Shown: in pieces, positions 26,605 to 35,382 of the stretch
Position numbering within the stretch: the stretch's first letter is position 1
Layout: each line of letters starts with the position of its first letter
Assembly (NCBI RefSeq): GCF_029266855.1
Contig: NZ_JAQSWB010000003.1
Coordinates: 124,001 to 188,000 of the forward strand
Length of the DNA: 64,000 nucleotides
Reading direction: 5' to 3'
Origin: Fluviicola sp.
GTDB lineage: Bacteria > Bacteroidota > Bacteroidia > Flavobacteriales_D > Crocinitomicaceae
Notes under the pieces: generated by a model
What the model was told of the DNA's origin: nothing
Seen by the model: only the letters and a program-made list of their open reading frames with translations
Databases searched by the model: none
Translations under genes and position numbers: made by a program

Positions 26605-26612
26605 TATATTTG
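26605..26612 (+). promoter_or_regulatory. -7 box TATATTTG for the lipoprotein gene at 26666
   Basis: TATATTTG fits TAnnTTTG and lies 54 bases before the ATG. A convincing -33 TTG is not present at the usual distance, so this is tentative. Confidence 0.4.
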
Positions 26613-26665
26613 TCCTAATTACTTCTCCATTTGGAGTCTATATACATGGATTATTAAAAATAGGT

Positions 26666-27247
26666 ATGAAAAAAATTTCAATCTTTTTATTGCTTTTAGC
26701 GGTGTCCTTGGTTGCGGTTCGCTGTGGTGATTCAGAGGAAAGTAAAGAATTGACAGACGAAGAATTGTATGAATTCCAGGGGTTTTCCATGAAGCCATAT
26801 GATATTCCGATTATGATCATGCTTCCGGATGAAACCGCGAATATCGGTGCATCGACACAGCCTGAAATAGTGCATGTGGAAGATGATTTCAAGTGGGAGT
26901 TAATGGTTGGTCCAAACTTTCATATGATTATTGATGATTGGGGTTCTGATCGCGAGATGGTTTCTTCGGAGAAAAAACGTTTGGCGGGTTTGAATTTCTA
27001 TAAGATCAAATATATAGTGGATGAGCCCGATTTCATCCTATACGAACGCGAGTTAAAAGTAGATGGAAAAAAGGGAGCTTCCCGTTCAGTAGGAGTTGAA
27101 CATAAGACCTATCATGTTTACGGACAGAAAGTAATTGATGGAATCACTTATGTTTTCAGAAGCAGGGATGATGGCTTTGAAAAGATAATAATCGATTTAA
27201 TGGCGAAATCAATCAAATCGGTCAAATCATTAAAAGGAAATTCATAA
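26666..27247 (+). CDS. hypothetical lipoprotein
   Basis: A 193-residue protein with lipoprotein signal (MKKISIFLLLLAVSLVAVRC; mature Cys20 followed by GDSEES). The mature part is acidic with a mixed alpha/beta domain (FKWELMVGPNFHMIIDDWG; GLNFYKIKYIVDEPDFILY; YHVYGQKVIDGITYVFRSRD). No family recognised. It is probably in an envelope membrane facing the periplasm. It is divergent from the MerR gene and ends at a shared two-way terminator. Confidence 0.75.
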   Translation: MKKISIFLLLLAVSLVAVRCGDSEESKELTDEELYEFQGFSMKPYDIPIMIMLPDETANIGASTQPEIVHVEDDFKWELMVGPNFHMIIDDWGSDREMVSSEKKRLAGLNFYKIKYIVDEPDFILYERELKVDGKKGASRSVGVEHKTYHVYGQKVIDGITYVFRSRDDGFEKIIIDLMAKSIKSVKSLKGNS

Positions 27248-27264
27248 AATAAATGTCATAAAAC

Positions 27265-27294
27265 AGTAGGCACGCCATTAATCGCGTGCCTATT
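27265..27294. terminator. bidirectional intrinsic terminator
   Basis: Stem AGTAGGCACGC / GCGTGCCTATT with loop CATTAATC; T-run TTGTTTTTT on the plus side. It serves the lipoprotein gene and, by overlapping the stop codon at 27290-27292, the OmpA-family gene from the other side. Confidence 0.85.
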
Positions 27295-28063
27295 GTTTTT
27301 TATAGAATGTGGCTTCCACTCTTCTGTTTGCCTGTCTATGTTCTTCGGAGTCTTCAACAAACAAAGGCTTCTTATTGCCGAATCCAATTGCAGTGATCCT
27401 GCTTCCGGAAATATTTCCTTCCATTACCAGAATTTGTTTGATTCGTTCTGCACGTTTCCCGGAAAGGTTTTGACCGTCTGTTCCGCAACAAACATGACCG
27501 GCGAGTGTTACGTTTAAGGACTTGTCAGCCTGGAGTGTTTCCATGAGAAATTGAATATCACCATACGAACTTTTGAGAACCTCATCGCGTCCGTAGACAA
27601 ACTGAATCTCTAACTGGATCGGGACTCCCAATTCGAAACTTCGGGTCTTGCTGTTACTGGGAGTTGTTTGAGAACTTGAGACCAGGATGTCAACCCGTCT
27701 TTTATCTGCGTCTGATTTCGAAGAAAGGTCTTCACCAAGTGCAATTTCTGTACGTATGGAAAATTGTCCAGGGAAGTTCTCCTTCAGCCATTTATTGGTG
27801 GACGACAAACGTGTTTCTGCCAGTTTAAGGTTGTATTCTTTTGAACCTGTTGAATCTGTGTACGCCCGTAAAACAAGGAATTGATTCCTGAGTTTTGAAA
27901 GTTTGGTCTTCGTTTCTGTGTTGCGTTTGTTTTGAAGGCTGATCTCGTGACTATTGAATTCAAAGTAGAAAGACATTGAATCTGTGCTTGTTTTCGCTTG
28001 AGAGAACGAAAGAATAGGTACGAGGATGAAAAGTGAATGTAAAAGTCCTTTCATAAGTTTCAA
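27290..28063 (-). CDS. OmpA-family protein
   Basis: A 257-residue exported protein (signal MKLMKGLLHSLFILVPILSFSQ). Two OmpA/MotB-like segments can be seen: about 30-130 (FYFEFNSHEISLQNKRN, VLRAYTDSTGSKEYNLKLAETR) and about 150-255 (VTLAGHVCCGTDGQNLSGKRAERIKQILV, in parts; RITAIGFGNKKPLFVEDSEEHRQANRRVE in parts). The second is the better match, ending NRRVEATF. Such domains bind peptidoglycan, so it probably links envelope and cell wall. It converges on the lipoprotein gene. Confidence 0.85.
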   Translation of the reverse strand: MKLMKGLLHSLFILVPILSFSQAKTSTDSMSFYFEFNSHEISLQNKRNTETKTKLSKLRNQFLVLRAYTDSTGSKEYNLKLAETRLSSTNKWLKENFPGQFSIRTEIALGEDLSSKSDADKRRVDILVSSSQTTPSNSKTRSFELGVPIQLEIQFVYGRDEVLKSSYGDIQFLMETLQADKSLNVTLAGHVCCGTDGQNLSGKRAERIKQILVMEGNISGSRITAIGFGNKKPLFVEDSEEHRQANRRVEATFYKKQ

Positions 28064-28099
28064 AGTTAATAATGGAGCCTGTTTTGATTGGTTACAAAA

Positions 28100-28126
28100 A
28101 ATCCCTTCTGCGCTGCGGAAGGGATT
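28100..28126 (-). terminator. intrinsic terminator after aspartate kinase
   Basis: Stem AATCCCTTC / GAAGGGATT (9 bp), followed on the minus strand by TTTTTGT. It lies just past the stop codon at 28133. Confidence 0.85.
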
Positions 28127-28132
28127 GGGAAA

Positions 28133-29404
28133 TTATTTGTTTTTCATAACCATTCGAATGGTTTGCCGTGTTCTTTGTTCCAGGAGAATTTCTTTGGAGA
28201 TTGTAACCCTATCGATTGTTGCCTGATCGTAATGCCGGATGGTAACCAATTCTAATCCTTCATTGTAGCGGATGGAGTATTGGTCTTTGAATTTCTCTAC
28301 CAGTTTCATCGGGTCCGTTTTTGAGCGGTCAAATAAAATGGAAAAACTTAAGGCAGAATTTTGCATCAAATTGATTTTTACACCGAAAAATGCCAGCTGC
28401 TGGAATATGTCGCCTAAGTTTTCCTCTACAATAAATGAGAAATCTTTCGGGGTGAATGACATCAATACCTGGTCCATTTTGAAAATGAAAGAAGGTACCA
28501 GGTGATCGTAATCGGTTGATTCCTGGATTACGGTTCCTTCAGCATTCGGCTCAATAAAAGATTTTACATATAAGGGAATCCCTTTATTTTGAAGTGGTTT
28601 GATTGTTTTTGGATGAATCACACTTGCTCCATAGTAAGAAAGCTCAATAGCTTCTTTAAAAGAAATCTTTTCAAGTTTGATGGTGTCATCGAACCATTTC
28701 GGATCTGCGTTCAACATTCCCGGAACATCTTTCCAGATAGTCACTCCATTTGCATTTGTGCAATATGCCAGAATTCCGGCTGTAAAGTCAGAGCCTTCTC
28801 TTCCAAGTGTTGTGGTGAATCCTTCAGAAGTGTGACCGATAAAACCCTGTGTGACAGCAATCCGTTTTTCTTTGAATAGAGGCAACAAACGTTCATTCAC
28901 AAGAGCTTCTGTTTTTGCCCAATCAACTTCAGCTTCTCTGTATTCGTGATTCGTGCGAATGATCTTTCTGCAATCAACCCAGACTGTTGCGTGTCCTTCT
29001 TCCTTCATAAAAGCTTCCACGATCATCGTTGAAAGCACCTCACCTAAGGATACAATCTGGTCGTATTCAAAATTGTAATTATCTGAAATCGGAAGATGGT
29101 AACGTTTTTTCAGCGATTCAAACAATTCTTCCATTTGCTGATAAATGAAATAATGCTTTTCATGAAATAATTCCGCAACGATCAATTGATGGAATTGATA
29201 GCGGTCTTCAATCAGTTCCATGTAACGTTTTTCATTTCTGCTCCACAAAGAATCCACAATTTCTTCCATTGCGTTGGTTGTCTTACCCATTGCGGATACT
29301 ACAACAATCAGTTGGTCTTTAGGGAAAAGGGAAAGAATGTGAGATACATTCCTTACTGCATTGGCGTCTTTCACGGAAGCTCCACCAAATTTGAAAACGT
29401 TCAT
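28133..29404 (-). CDS. lysC: aspartate kinase
   Basis: A 423-residue monofunctional aspartokinase, start MNVFKFGGASVKDA at 29404; the frame to 29437 runs through the promoter. It phosphorylates aspartate at the head of lysine, threonine and methionine synthesis. The KFGGASVKDA N-terminus, TLGREGSDFTAGILA (substrate site), IWKDVPGMLNADPKW and the C-terminal ACT-type regulatory region are all visible. No homoserine-dehydrogenase fusion. Monocistronic, with its own terminator. Confidence 0.93.
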   Translation of the reverse strand: MNVFKFGGASVKDANAVRNVSHILSLFPKDQLIVVVSAMGKTTNAMEEIVDSLWSRNEKRYMELIEDRYQFHQLIVAELFHEKHYFIYQQMEELFESLKKRYHLPISDNYNFEYDQIVSLGEVLSTMIVEAFMKEEGHATVWVDCRKIIRTNHEYREAEVDWAKTEALVNERLLPLFKEKRIAVTQGFIGHTSEGFTTTLGREGSDFTAGILAYCTNANGVTIWKDVPGMLNADPKWFDDTIKLEKISFKEAIELSYYGASVIHPKTIKPLQNKGIPLYVKSFIEPNAEGTVIQESTDYDHLVPSFIFKMDQVLMSFTPKDFSFIVEENLGDIFQQLAFFGVKINLMQNSALSFSILFDRSKTDPMKLVEKFKDQYSIRYNEGLELVTIRHYDQATIDRVTISKEILLEQRTRQTIRMVMKNK

Positions 29405-29423
29405 CTGAGAATTAATTTGTTGG

Positions 29424-29431
29424 CAAAAATA
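29424..29431 (-). promoter_or_regulatory. -7 box TATTTTTG for lysC
   Basis: Minus strand TATTTTTG, 20 bases before the lysC ATG at 29404. No clear -33 element at the standard distance. Confidence 0.4.
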
Positions 29432-29561
29432 ACTCAAAAATCATTCTATCGATCTGCTGTAATTAAATAATCACAATTTTTTAAATAAAAAACCGAATGT
29501 GTGAAAAATGCGCGCTATTTCTTATAGTTGTTAAGGATTGGCTTATATAAAGAAACAAAAA

Positions 29562-29585
29562 AGGCTTCCTTTAATTTGGAAGCCT
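29562..29585 (-). terminator. intrinsic terminator after the YceI gene
   Basis: Stem AGGCTTCC / GGAAGCCT with loop TTTAATTT; minus-strand T-run TTTTTTGTTTC. Lies 21 bp past the stop at 29606. Confidence 0.85.
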
Positions 29586-29605
29586 CTCATTAAGTTTAAA
29601 TAAGC

Positions 29606-30229
29606 TTATTCTCTTGTTTTTTCGGCTTTCATAACTAAGTTCAGATCAAAATCTACCCCTGGTTTGATGTATTGATTCTCTTTGCCTTTCTCTTTACCGG
29701 GCTGGAAGCCTTCTGCATTCATTGCAGAAAAATCAATAATGAATTTTCCTTTTGCAGTAAGTTTTTTATCCGTTCTTTTAACTTTCACAGGCATCTTTGC
29801 AGGAACTTCTTTACCGCCAACCTTCAGCGTAGCATTGATTTCCGTATCGGAAATACTGTTTACAATTACTTCCACGTTTGGAAATTGTGCAGTGTTGAAC
29901 AATCCAGGACCGCTAATGGATTCCTTTAAATCATTCGCGCCTGTTTCCGGGGTCAATTCGCTTTCAATTGTTTTCATATCTACTATAAAGCTTCCGGATT
30001 CGAACGTATCACCTTTATAGCTTATAGATCCTTCCGAAATTTTTACAGTTCCGTTGTGAGAGTGTCCGTCCCCTGCATAAGTACCTTTCCACTTTAAAGT
30101 CGTTGCTTCTTCGTTTAACAGGTAAGTTACTGCCGTGTCTTCAGCGGTGTCTTCTGTTGAAGCTCCGCATGCAGTCATTCCGAAACCAATAAATGCAAGC
30201 GATGCTGCGTAAAAAAATGTTCTTTTCAT
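29606..30229 (-). CDS. YceI-family lipoprotein
   Basis: A 207-residue protein with a lipoprotein signal (lipobox MTAC; mature CGASTEDTA). The YceI fold shows LKWKGTYAGDGHSHNGTVKI, GDTFESGSFIVDMKTIES, GLFNTAQFPNVEVIVNSI and FIIDFSAMNAEGFQPG (each part of a continuous domain). YceI proteins hold isoprenoid or other lipids in a beta-barrel pocket in the periplasm. The isoprenoid link to the nearby carotenoid locus is possible but not shown. Confidence 0.88.
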   Translation of the reverse strand: MKRTFFYAASLAFIGFGMTACGASTEDTAEDTAVTYLLNEEATTLKWKGTYAGDGHSHNGTVKISEGSISYKGDTFESGSFIVDMKTIESELTPETGANDLKESISGPGLFNTAQFPNVEVIVNSISDTEINATLKVGGKEVPAKMPVKVKRTDKKLTAKGKFIIDFSAMNAEGFQPGKEKGKENQYIKPGVDFDLNLVMKAEKTRE

Positions 30230-30367
30230 GTGAATCTTAATTAAAGTTGAGTTAAATATACACTAATTCGCTTACCGTGGTAGTGAATTGATAAATCGAC
30301 GAAACATTTGTTCATTTCTTCGTTAATAGCTTCTCAAATTAATAAAAAAGGATGTAACTAAAAAGTG

Positions 30368-30375
30368 TAATTTCG
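30368..30375 (+). promoter_or_regulatory. -7-like box TAATTTCG directly before ftsX
   Basis: One mismatch from TAnnTTTG and only 6 bases from the ftsX ATG at 30381, so a start site here would yield a nearly leaderless transcript. No -33 box was identified. Low certainty. Confidence 0.3.
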
Positions 30376-30380
30376 CATAG

Positions 30381-31271
30381 ATGAGTAAAGGAATCGAAAA
30401 GACAGGAAAGAAGGGGCTACGAACTAGTTACATTTCAACCGTGATTGGAATTTCGTTGGTTCTGTTTATGATAGGTTTGGTTTTGGCAGGTGTAATCGGA
30501 TTGGATTCACTGCAGAAACAAGCCCGGGAAAATCTGCACGGTGATTTGTTCTTTAAATCCGAATACAATACCGAAGATATTAAACAGGTAGAACAAGAAT
30601 TGAAATCGTGGGATTGTTTCAAAGAAGTGGTTTTTGTTTCTCCTGAACGGGCAATTGAAGAATTTAAAGGTGCAGATCAGAATTCAGATGAGATACTTGC
30701 AATTTTTGAAGGTGAAAACCCACTTCCTCCAACCATTAATTTCAGACCGGTTAGTTCTTATGTGACGAAAAAAGGAATGAAAGAAATTGAAGAACGCCTC
30801 ACTACTAAATACGGGGATATGCTAGCTGAAGTTAATTACGACAAAGTAGCATTGGAAGAAGTAAACCTTGGTTTTAAGCAGTTTGTTTTCCTGATCTTGC
30901 TGGTTGCGTCTTTGCTGATTATTATAGCGGTTGCAATGATTAACAATACGATTCGTTTGGCACTTTATTCGAAAAGATTCACGATCAAAACGATGCAGTT
31001 GGTTGGTGCTACTAGCGGATTCATCAGAAGACCCTTCCTGAAACAGGCGATTTATCAGGGTTTGGTTTCCGGAATTATTGGAATGGCATTCTTAATGACT
31101 GTTTTTTTTGCTCTGAATAATGTTCTGGATGTAGTTGAAATTGATTTGAAATTAATTGATATTCTGTTGCTTTTTGCTTCACTGCTTGTGATTGGTTGTG
31201 TTTTAACAATTGTTTCGACCTGGTTTGCACTGAACAAATATTTACGTGCGAAATTGGATGATTTATATTAA
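30381..31271 (+). CDS. ftsX: cell division protein FtsX
   Basis: A 296-residue permease-like protein. TM1 at about 22-44 (VIGISLVLFMIGLVLAGVIG), a periplasmic domain at about 50-175, then three TM segments near the C-terminus (FLILLVASLLIIIAVAMI; GLVSGIIGMAFLMTVFFAL; ILLLFASLLVIGCVLTIVST). FtsX works with FtsE at the septum to control cell-wall hydrolases; ftsE is not in the window. It heads a row of tightly spaced plus-strand genes (DUF3098, uppP, truB) that share cell-envelope roles. Confidence 0.95.
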   Translation: MSKGIEKTGKKGLRTSYISTVIGISLVLFMIGLVLAGVIGLDSLQKQARENLHGDLFFKSEYNTEDIKQVEQELKSWDCFKEVVFVSPERAIEEFKGADQNSDEILAIFEGENPLPPTINFRPVSSYVTKKGMKEIEERLTTKYGDMLAEVNYDKVALEEVNLGFKQFVFLILLVASLLIIIAVAMINNTIRLALYSKRFTIKTMQLVGATSGFIRRPFLKQAIYQGLVSGIIGMAFLMTVFFALNNVLDVVEIDLKLIDILLLFASLLVIGCVLTIVSTWFALNKYLRAKLDDLY

Positions 31272-31295
31272 TTTAGCCCCACATTCATTTATATC

Positions 31296-31544
31296 ATGAA
31301 CAATAAATTCGACTTTCCAATTAAAAAAGAAAACCTACGAATCATTTTCATTGGTTTGGCAATTAATATTATTGGCTATATCTTGATGATTGGCGGTGGT
31401 GCAGATAATCCGACAGAGTTTCATGAAAAAGAATTGTTTTCTACAGTTCGCATTACAGTTGCTCCGATATTAATTGTAGCAGGTTTCGTAGTAATGATCT
31501 ACGGAATCATGAAAAAAGCAAAAGATTCCAACTCTCAAGAATAA
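31296..31544 (+). CDS. DUF3098 membrane protein
   Basis: An 82-residue protein with two TM helices: about 15-32 (LRIIFIGLAINIIGYILMIG) and 52-73 (VAPILIVAGFVVMIYGIMKK). The opening FDFPIKKENLRII and central NPTEFHEKELFSTVRIT are family hallmarks in Bacteroidota. Function unknown. It lies 24 bp after ftsX and 3 bp before uppP, a gene order seen in this phylum. Confidence 0.85.
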   Translation: MNNKFDFPIKKENLRIIFIGLAINIIGYILMIGGGADNPTEFHEKELFSTVRITVAPILIVAGFVVMIYGIMKKAKDSNSQE

Positions 31545-31547
31545 TCC

Positions 31548-32360
31548 ATGAATTGGTTTGAAGCAATTATATTGGCTCTCATTGAGGGCCTAACTGAGTT
31601 TTTACCTGTTTCATCGACAGGGCACATGATCTTTGCAAGCTCTATCGCAGAGATTCAGGACAGTGCATTTATTAAAATGTTCCAGGTATCGATTCAATTT
31701 GGAGCAATTCTGGCGGTTGTTGTTTTATACTGGAAAAAATTCTTTAAAGAAACCTCTTTTCAGTTTTACCTGAAATTGGGATTCGCAGTTATTCCGGCTC
31801 TGGTTTTAGGTTTATTCTTTGATGATTTAATCGAAAGTGTTTTAGAGAAACCTATTCCAATTGCAATCACCTTGATCCTTGGTGGGATCGTTTTGATATT
31901 TATTGACAGGTTCTTTCAAAACCCGAAGATTTTGCGGGAAGAAGACATTTCATTTCGCAAAGCAATTACAATCGGTTTTTGGCAATGTTTGGCAATGATG
32001 CCCGGAACAAGCAGATCAGCAGCTTCAATTATAGGAGGAATGCAGCAAGGCTTATCCCGGAAAACTGCGGCGGAATTTAGTTTCTTTTTGGCAGTTCCGA
32101 CGATGTTTGCCGTAACGTGCTATTCTGTTTTCCTAAAAGATTGGGAAGTCACTCCTGTACTTGAACAGAAAGGATATGAAATGATCTTTGCTTCAAGTGA
32201 GTCGTTATGGTTTTTCATTATTGGGAACATTGTTGCTTTTGTCGTAGCAATGTTAGCCATTAAGTTCTTTGTCGGAATCCTGAATAAATATGGTTTTAAA
32301 GTCTGGGGCTGGTACCGTATCGTAGCCGGAAGTTTATTGTTGCTTTATTTCTTATTATAA
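31548..32360 (+). CDS. uppP: undecaprenyl-diphosphate phosphatase
   Basis: A 270-residue BacA/UppP-type membrane enzyme that makes undecaprenyl phosphate for cell-wall lipid carriers. The two signature regions are LIEGLTEFLPVSSTGHMI near the start and QCLAMMPGTSRSAASIIGG (PGTSRSA) in the middle, with several TM helices. It is 3 bp after DUF3098 and 1 bp before truB. Confidence 0.97.
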   Translation: MNWFEAIILALIEGLTEFLPVSSTGHMIFASSIAEIQDSAFIKMFQVSIQFGAILAVVVLYWKKFFKETSFQFYLKLGFAVIPALVLGLFFDDLIESVLEKPIPIAITLILGGIVLIFIDRFFQNPKILREEDISFRKAITIGFWQCLAMMPGTSRSAASIIGGMQQGLSRKTAAEFSFFLAVPTMFAVTCYSVFLKDWEVTPVLEQKGYEMIFASSESLWFFIIGNIVAFVVAMLAIKFFVGILNKYGFKVWGWYRIVAGSLLLLYFLL

Positions 32361-32361
32361 G

Positions 32362-33057
32362 ATGATTACCGAATTTGCTCAAGGAAGTACCATATTGGTG
32401 GACAAACCTTTGAAATGGACTTCTTTTGATGCTGTTAACAAATTGCGTTGGCATTTGCGTCAACGACTCGGGGTTAAAAAACTAAAAGTTGGACATGCGG
32501 GAACGTTGGATCCGCTGGCTACAGGTCTATTGGTTATTTGCATTGGAAAACATACCAAACTGATTGAGGGTCTTACTTCGGATTCAAAAACCTATACGGG
32601 AACTTTCTTGTTGGGAAAAACAACACCGTCTTATGATTTGGAAACCGAATTCAATTCTGAAAAAGATACGCATGGAATAACAACAGAACAGATGGAAGAG
32701 ATTCGCATGACTTTTTTAGGAGTTCAACAACAAGTTCCTCCTTTGTTTTCCGCAAAGCAAATTGACGGCAAACGCGCTTACGATTATGCCAGGGCAGGTA
32801 TTGAGAAAGAATTGAAAGCGAATACAATTGAAATCATGGATTTTGTCGTGGATAGCAGTAGATTTCCTGAAATTGATTTCGAGATTTCTTGTTCAAAAGG
32901 AACATATATTCGCTCCATTGCACACGATTTTGGGCAAAAATTAGGATGCGGTGCAACCCTGATTGCATTAAGAAGAACCAAATCGGGAATTTACGATATT
33001 AAAGATTCCAGGACCGTAGAAGAATGGATATCATTCATTGAAGAACAACCTTTGTAA
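32362..33057 (+). CDS. truB: tRNA pseudouridine-55 synthase
   Basis: A 231-residue pseudouridine synthase. The active-site aspartate is in GHAGTLDPLATGLLVICIG; further motifs are SKTYTGTFLLG, QVPPLFSAKQIDGKRAYDYAR and CSKGTYIRSIAHDFG. It modifies U55 of the T-loop. The PUA domain of E. coli TruB is short or missing, usual in Bacteroidota. It follows uppP by 1 bp. Confidence 0.96.
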   Translation: MITEFAQGSTILVDKPLKWTSFDAVNKLRWHLRQRLGVKKLKVGHAGTLDPLATGLLVICIGKHTKLIEGLTSDSKTYTGTFLLGKTTPSYDLETEFNSEKDTHGITTEQMEEIRMTFLGVQQQVPPLFSAKQIDGKRAYDYARAGIEKELKANTIEIMDFVVDSSRFPEIDFEISCSKGTYIRSIAHDFGQKLGCGATLIALRRTKSGIYDIKDSRTVEEWISFIEEQPL

Positions 33058-33081
33058 ATCCCCTGATTTTTTATACTTTTG
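33051..33081 (+). promoter_or_regulatory. queA promoter, Bacteroidota type
   Basis: TTTG (33051-33054), a 19-nt spacer, then TACTTTTG (33074-33081): a full match to the -33/-7 consensus. The -33 box overlaps the truB stop. The -7 box ends 35 bases before the queA ATG. Confidence 0.72.
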
Positions 33082-33100
33082 CGCTTTTGATTTAAAGCGC
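33081..33100 (+). promoter_or_regulatory. hairpin in the queA 5' leader
   Basis: GCGCTTT pairs with AAAGCGC (loop TGATTT). It begins at the last base of the -7 box, so it is in the leader or at the start site. No T-run follows, so it is not a terminator for truB. It lacks preQ1 riboswitch features. Confidence 0.45.
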
Positions 33101-33116
33101 TAAAAATACAGCTTGT

Positions 33117-34175
33117 ATGAATAAAATGAAGCTTTCTGAATTCAGTTTTGACCTTCCGGACGAACTGATTGCTGAGTACCCAAGTGAGAACCGTGATGAA
33201 GCACGTTTGATGGTGGTCCACCGCGACACCGGAAAAATTGAGCATCGCTTGTTTAAGGACATTATTAATTACTTTGGAGAAGGTGATGTAATGATCATGA
33301 ACAACACACGTGTATTCCCTGCTCGTATGTACGGAAACAAAGAAAAAACCGGTGCTAAAATAGAGGTATTCTTATTAAGAGAATTGAACCGTGAAAGTCT
33401 TTTGTGGGATGTGTTAGTTGATCCTGCCCGTAAAATCAGAATTGGAAATAAATTGTATTTCGGTGACGATGACTCTTTGGTAGCTGAAGTAATTGACAAT
33501 ACAACATCTCGCGGAAGAACATTGCGTTTTTTGTTTGATGGTCCATACGAAGAGTTTAAGGCAAAGATTACTGAACTTGGAGAAACTCCACTTCCTAAAT
33601 ATATTAAGCGTGATGTGGAGGAAGCAGATGAAGAAAGATACCAAACGATTTATGCAAAAGAAGAAGGAGCTGTAGCTGCACCTACTGCTGGTTTACATTT
33701 CTCTCGTGAGTTATTAAAACGTTTGGAGTTAAAAGGAGTAAACTTTGCTGAAGTTACACTTCATGTTGGGTTGGGTACTTTCCGTTCTGTTGAAGTCGAG
33801 GATTTGACAAAGCATAAGATGGATTCCGAACAAGTTATCATTACCGAAAAAGCAGCGAATATTGTTAACGAAGCTAAGAAAAACAAGAAACGTGTTTGTG
33901 CAATCGGAACAACTTCTATGCGTGCGGTTGAAACATCGGTTTCTACAGATAATATGTTGAAGGCGTTTGACGGGTGGACAAATAAATTCATTTTCCCTCC
34001 CTACGACTTCAGTATTGCAGATAGTTTGGTTACAAACTTTCATACACCGCTTTCCACCTTGTTGATGATGATTTCTGCTTTCTGCGGTCATGACCTTATG
34101 ATGGAAGCATACCATGAAGCTATTAAAGAAAAATATAAGTTCTATTCGTACGGCGATGCGATGTTAATTTTGTGA
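33117..34175 (+). CDS. queA: S-adenosylmethionine:tRNA ribosyltransferase-isomerase
   Basis: A 352-residue enzyme making epoxyqueuosine in tRNA from preQ1-tRNA and SAM. Typical blocks: [51 protein letters not shown] (in parts), [22 protein letters not shown] and [13 protein letters not shown]. Start could be 33117 or 33126 (MKLSEF). Its own promoter and a terminator mark it as a single-gene unit. Confidence 0.97.
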   Translation: MNKMKLSEFSFDLPDELIAEYPSENRDEARLMVVHRDTGKIEHRLFKDIINYFGEGDVMIMNNTRVFPARMYGNKEKTGAKIEVFLLRELNRESLLWDVLVDPARKIRIGNKLYFGDDDSLVAEVIDNTTSRGRTLRFLFDGPYEEFKAKITELGETPLPKYIKRDVEEADEERYQTIYAKEEGAVAAPTAGLHFSRELLKRLELKGVNFAEVTLHVGLGTFRSVEVEDLTKHKMDSEQVIITEKAANIVNEAKKNKKRVCAIGTTSMRAVETSVSTDNMLKAFDGWTNKFIFPPYDFSIADSLVTNFHTPLSTLLMMISAFCGHDLMMEAYHEAIKEKYKFYSYGDAMLIL

Positions 34176-34179
34176 AAAA

Positions 34180-34209
34180 ATTCCTCGAAGTGATTCGGGG
34201 ATTTTTTTT
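34180..34209 (+). terminator. queA intrinsic terminator
   Basis: Stem TCCTCGAA / TTCGGGGA (one G-T pair) with loop GTGA, followed by TTTTTTTT. Confidence 0.85.
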
Positions 34210-34225
34210 AACCCGAAAAATTGAC

Positions 34226-34233
34226 TAAATTTG
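34226..34233 (+). promoter_or_regulatory. -7 box TAAATTTG for the Fic gene
   Basis: Exact TAnnTTTG, 12 bases before the ATG at 34246. The spacing gives a very short leader; a -33 TTG at the normal distance is not seen because the terminator of queA is there. Confidence 0.4.
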
Positions 34234-34245
34234 TCTATTTAATAG

Positions 34246-35328
34246 ATGTCAATAATGAAAAATTTAGGGGATTTACTGAAAGAAGCTCGTACAAACTTCA
34301 ATTTAACATTGAAGGAATTGTCGTATCAGTCAACTATAGATGCTGCGTTATTGAATAAATATGAGAAAGGGGATAGACAACCTTCTGAAAAACACTTAGC
34401 ACTTTTAATAGAGCATCTTAATTTGGATGAAGATACCGTTCGGTCAATATGGTTAGGTGAACGCATTTATGCTTTATTTGAAGAGGACAATCATTTGTTT
34501 GACCAGGCAATGAGTTTTGCTGAGAAGCGAGTAAAATATAATACACTCTCTAAGAAAAAGCAGGAAAGCTTTATTAGTTCCGAATTATCTGAATTATTGC
34601 AAGAGTGTTCGCGTTTACAGGGGATTTGGGCATCCAAAAAGCCTTTAAACCAGCTTCAGTTGCGTAAAATGGAAGAATATTTCAACCTGAATTATACTTA
34701 TGAAAGTAATCGCATTGAAGGGAACACCTTGACCTTGCAAGAAACGTTTTTAGTGGTGAATGATGGAATTACCGTTGGCGGGAAATCTGTTCGGGAACAT
34801 TTGGAGGTCATCAATCATACAGAAGCTATTCATTATTTGAGTGAGCTCATTCAGAAGAAGACCCTATTTTCAGAACGTGTTCTGAAAGAAATTCACCATT
34901 TAATTTTAAAAGGAATAGATCGTGAAAATGCAGGAGTTTACCGATCAATCGGAGTTCGTATTTCCGGGAGTTCTTATTTGCCTCCAGAGCCTTATATGTT
35001 ACTTCCGCTTATGGAAGAGGTATTTGTGTTTTACAAACAGAATAAGCCAGTGCTTCATCCCGTAATTCTTGCAGCTGAAATGCATGAACGTATTGTTAGA
35101 ATCCATCCATTTATTGATGGTAATGGTAGAACCTGCAGATTGATCATGAATTTTATTCTGATGCAAAATGGATATCCAATTGCAAATATTAAAGGAGAAT
35201 TGGAAAACCGTTTACGCTATTATAATGCTTTGGAGACTGCTCCAAATGACCAAAAAAATGTATTTCATTGTCTAATTGCAGAAACTGTTATCTCTGCTTT
35301 AAAGGAGCATATTTCCCTTTGTGCTTAA
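34246..35328 (+). CDS. Fic-domain protein with N-terminal HTH
   Basis: A 360-residue protein. Residues 1-60 form an XRE-type helix-turn-helix (LLKEARTNFNLTLKELSYQS, IDAALLNKYEKGDRQPSEKH). The inhibitory motif S/T-x-x-x-E-G/N is ESNRIEGNTLT near 153, and the Fic motif is HPFIDGNGRTCRLIMN near 285. Fic proteins transfer AMP (or another nucleotide part) to a protein hydroxyl; the N-terminal inhibitory helix marks class II, in which Fic is held off by its own glutamate. The HTH suggests self-regulation or a toxin-like role. It stands alone; no antitoxin partner is adjacent. Confidence 0.9.
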   Translation: MSIMKNLGDLLKEARTNFNLTLKELSYQSTIDAALLNKYEKGDRQPSEKHLALLIEHLNLDEDTVRSIWLGERIYALFEEDNHLFDQAMSFAEKRVKYNTLSKKKQESFISSELSELLQECSRLQGIWASKKPLNQLQLRKMEEYFNLNYTYESNRIEGNTLTLQETFLVVNDGITVGGKSVREHLEVINHTEAIHYLSELIQKKTLFSERVLKEIHHLILKGIDRENAGVYRSIGVRISGSSYLPPEPYMLLPLMEEVFVFYKQNKPVLHPVILAAEMHERIVRIHPFIDGNGRTCRLIMNFILMQNGYPIANIKGELENRLRYYNALETAPNDQKNVFHCLIAETVISALKEHISLCA

Positions 35329-35348
35329 GAACGTTGAATATTCAAAAA

Positions 35349-35373
35349 AAACCTTGCTTCAATTAAGCAAGGT
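35349..35373. terminator. bidirectional intrinsic terminator
   Basis: Stem AACCTTGCTT / AAGCAAGGTT, loop CAATT, with a T-run after it and an A-run before it; it lies between convergent genes. Confidence 0.85.
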
Positions 35374-35382
35374 TTTCTATAA

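Noticed and set aside
33055-33116. preQ1 riboswitch upstream of queA
   Set aside because: The leader lacks the preQ1 pseudoknot sequence; only a simple hairpin is there.
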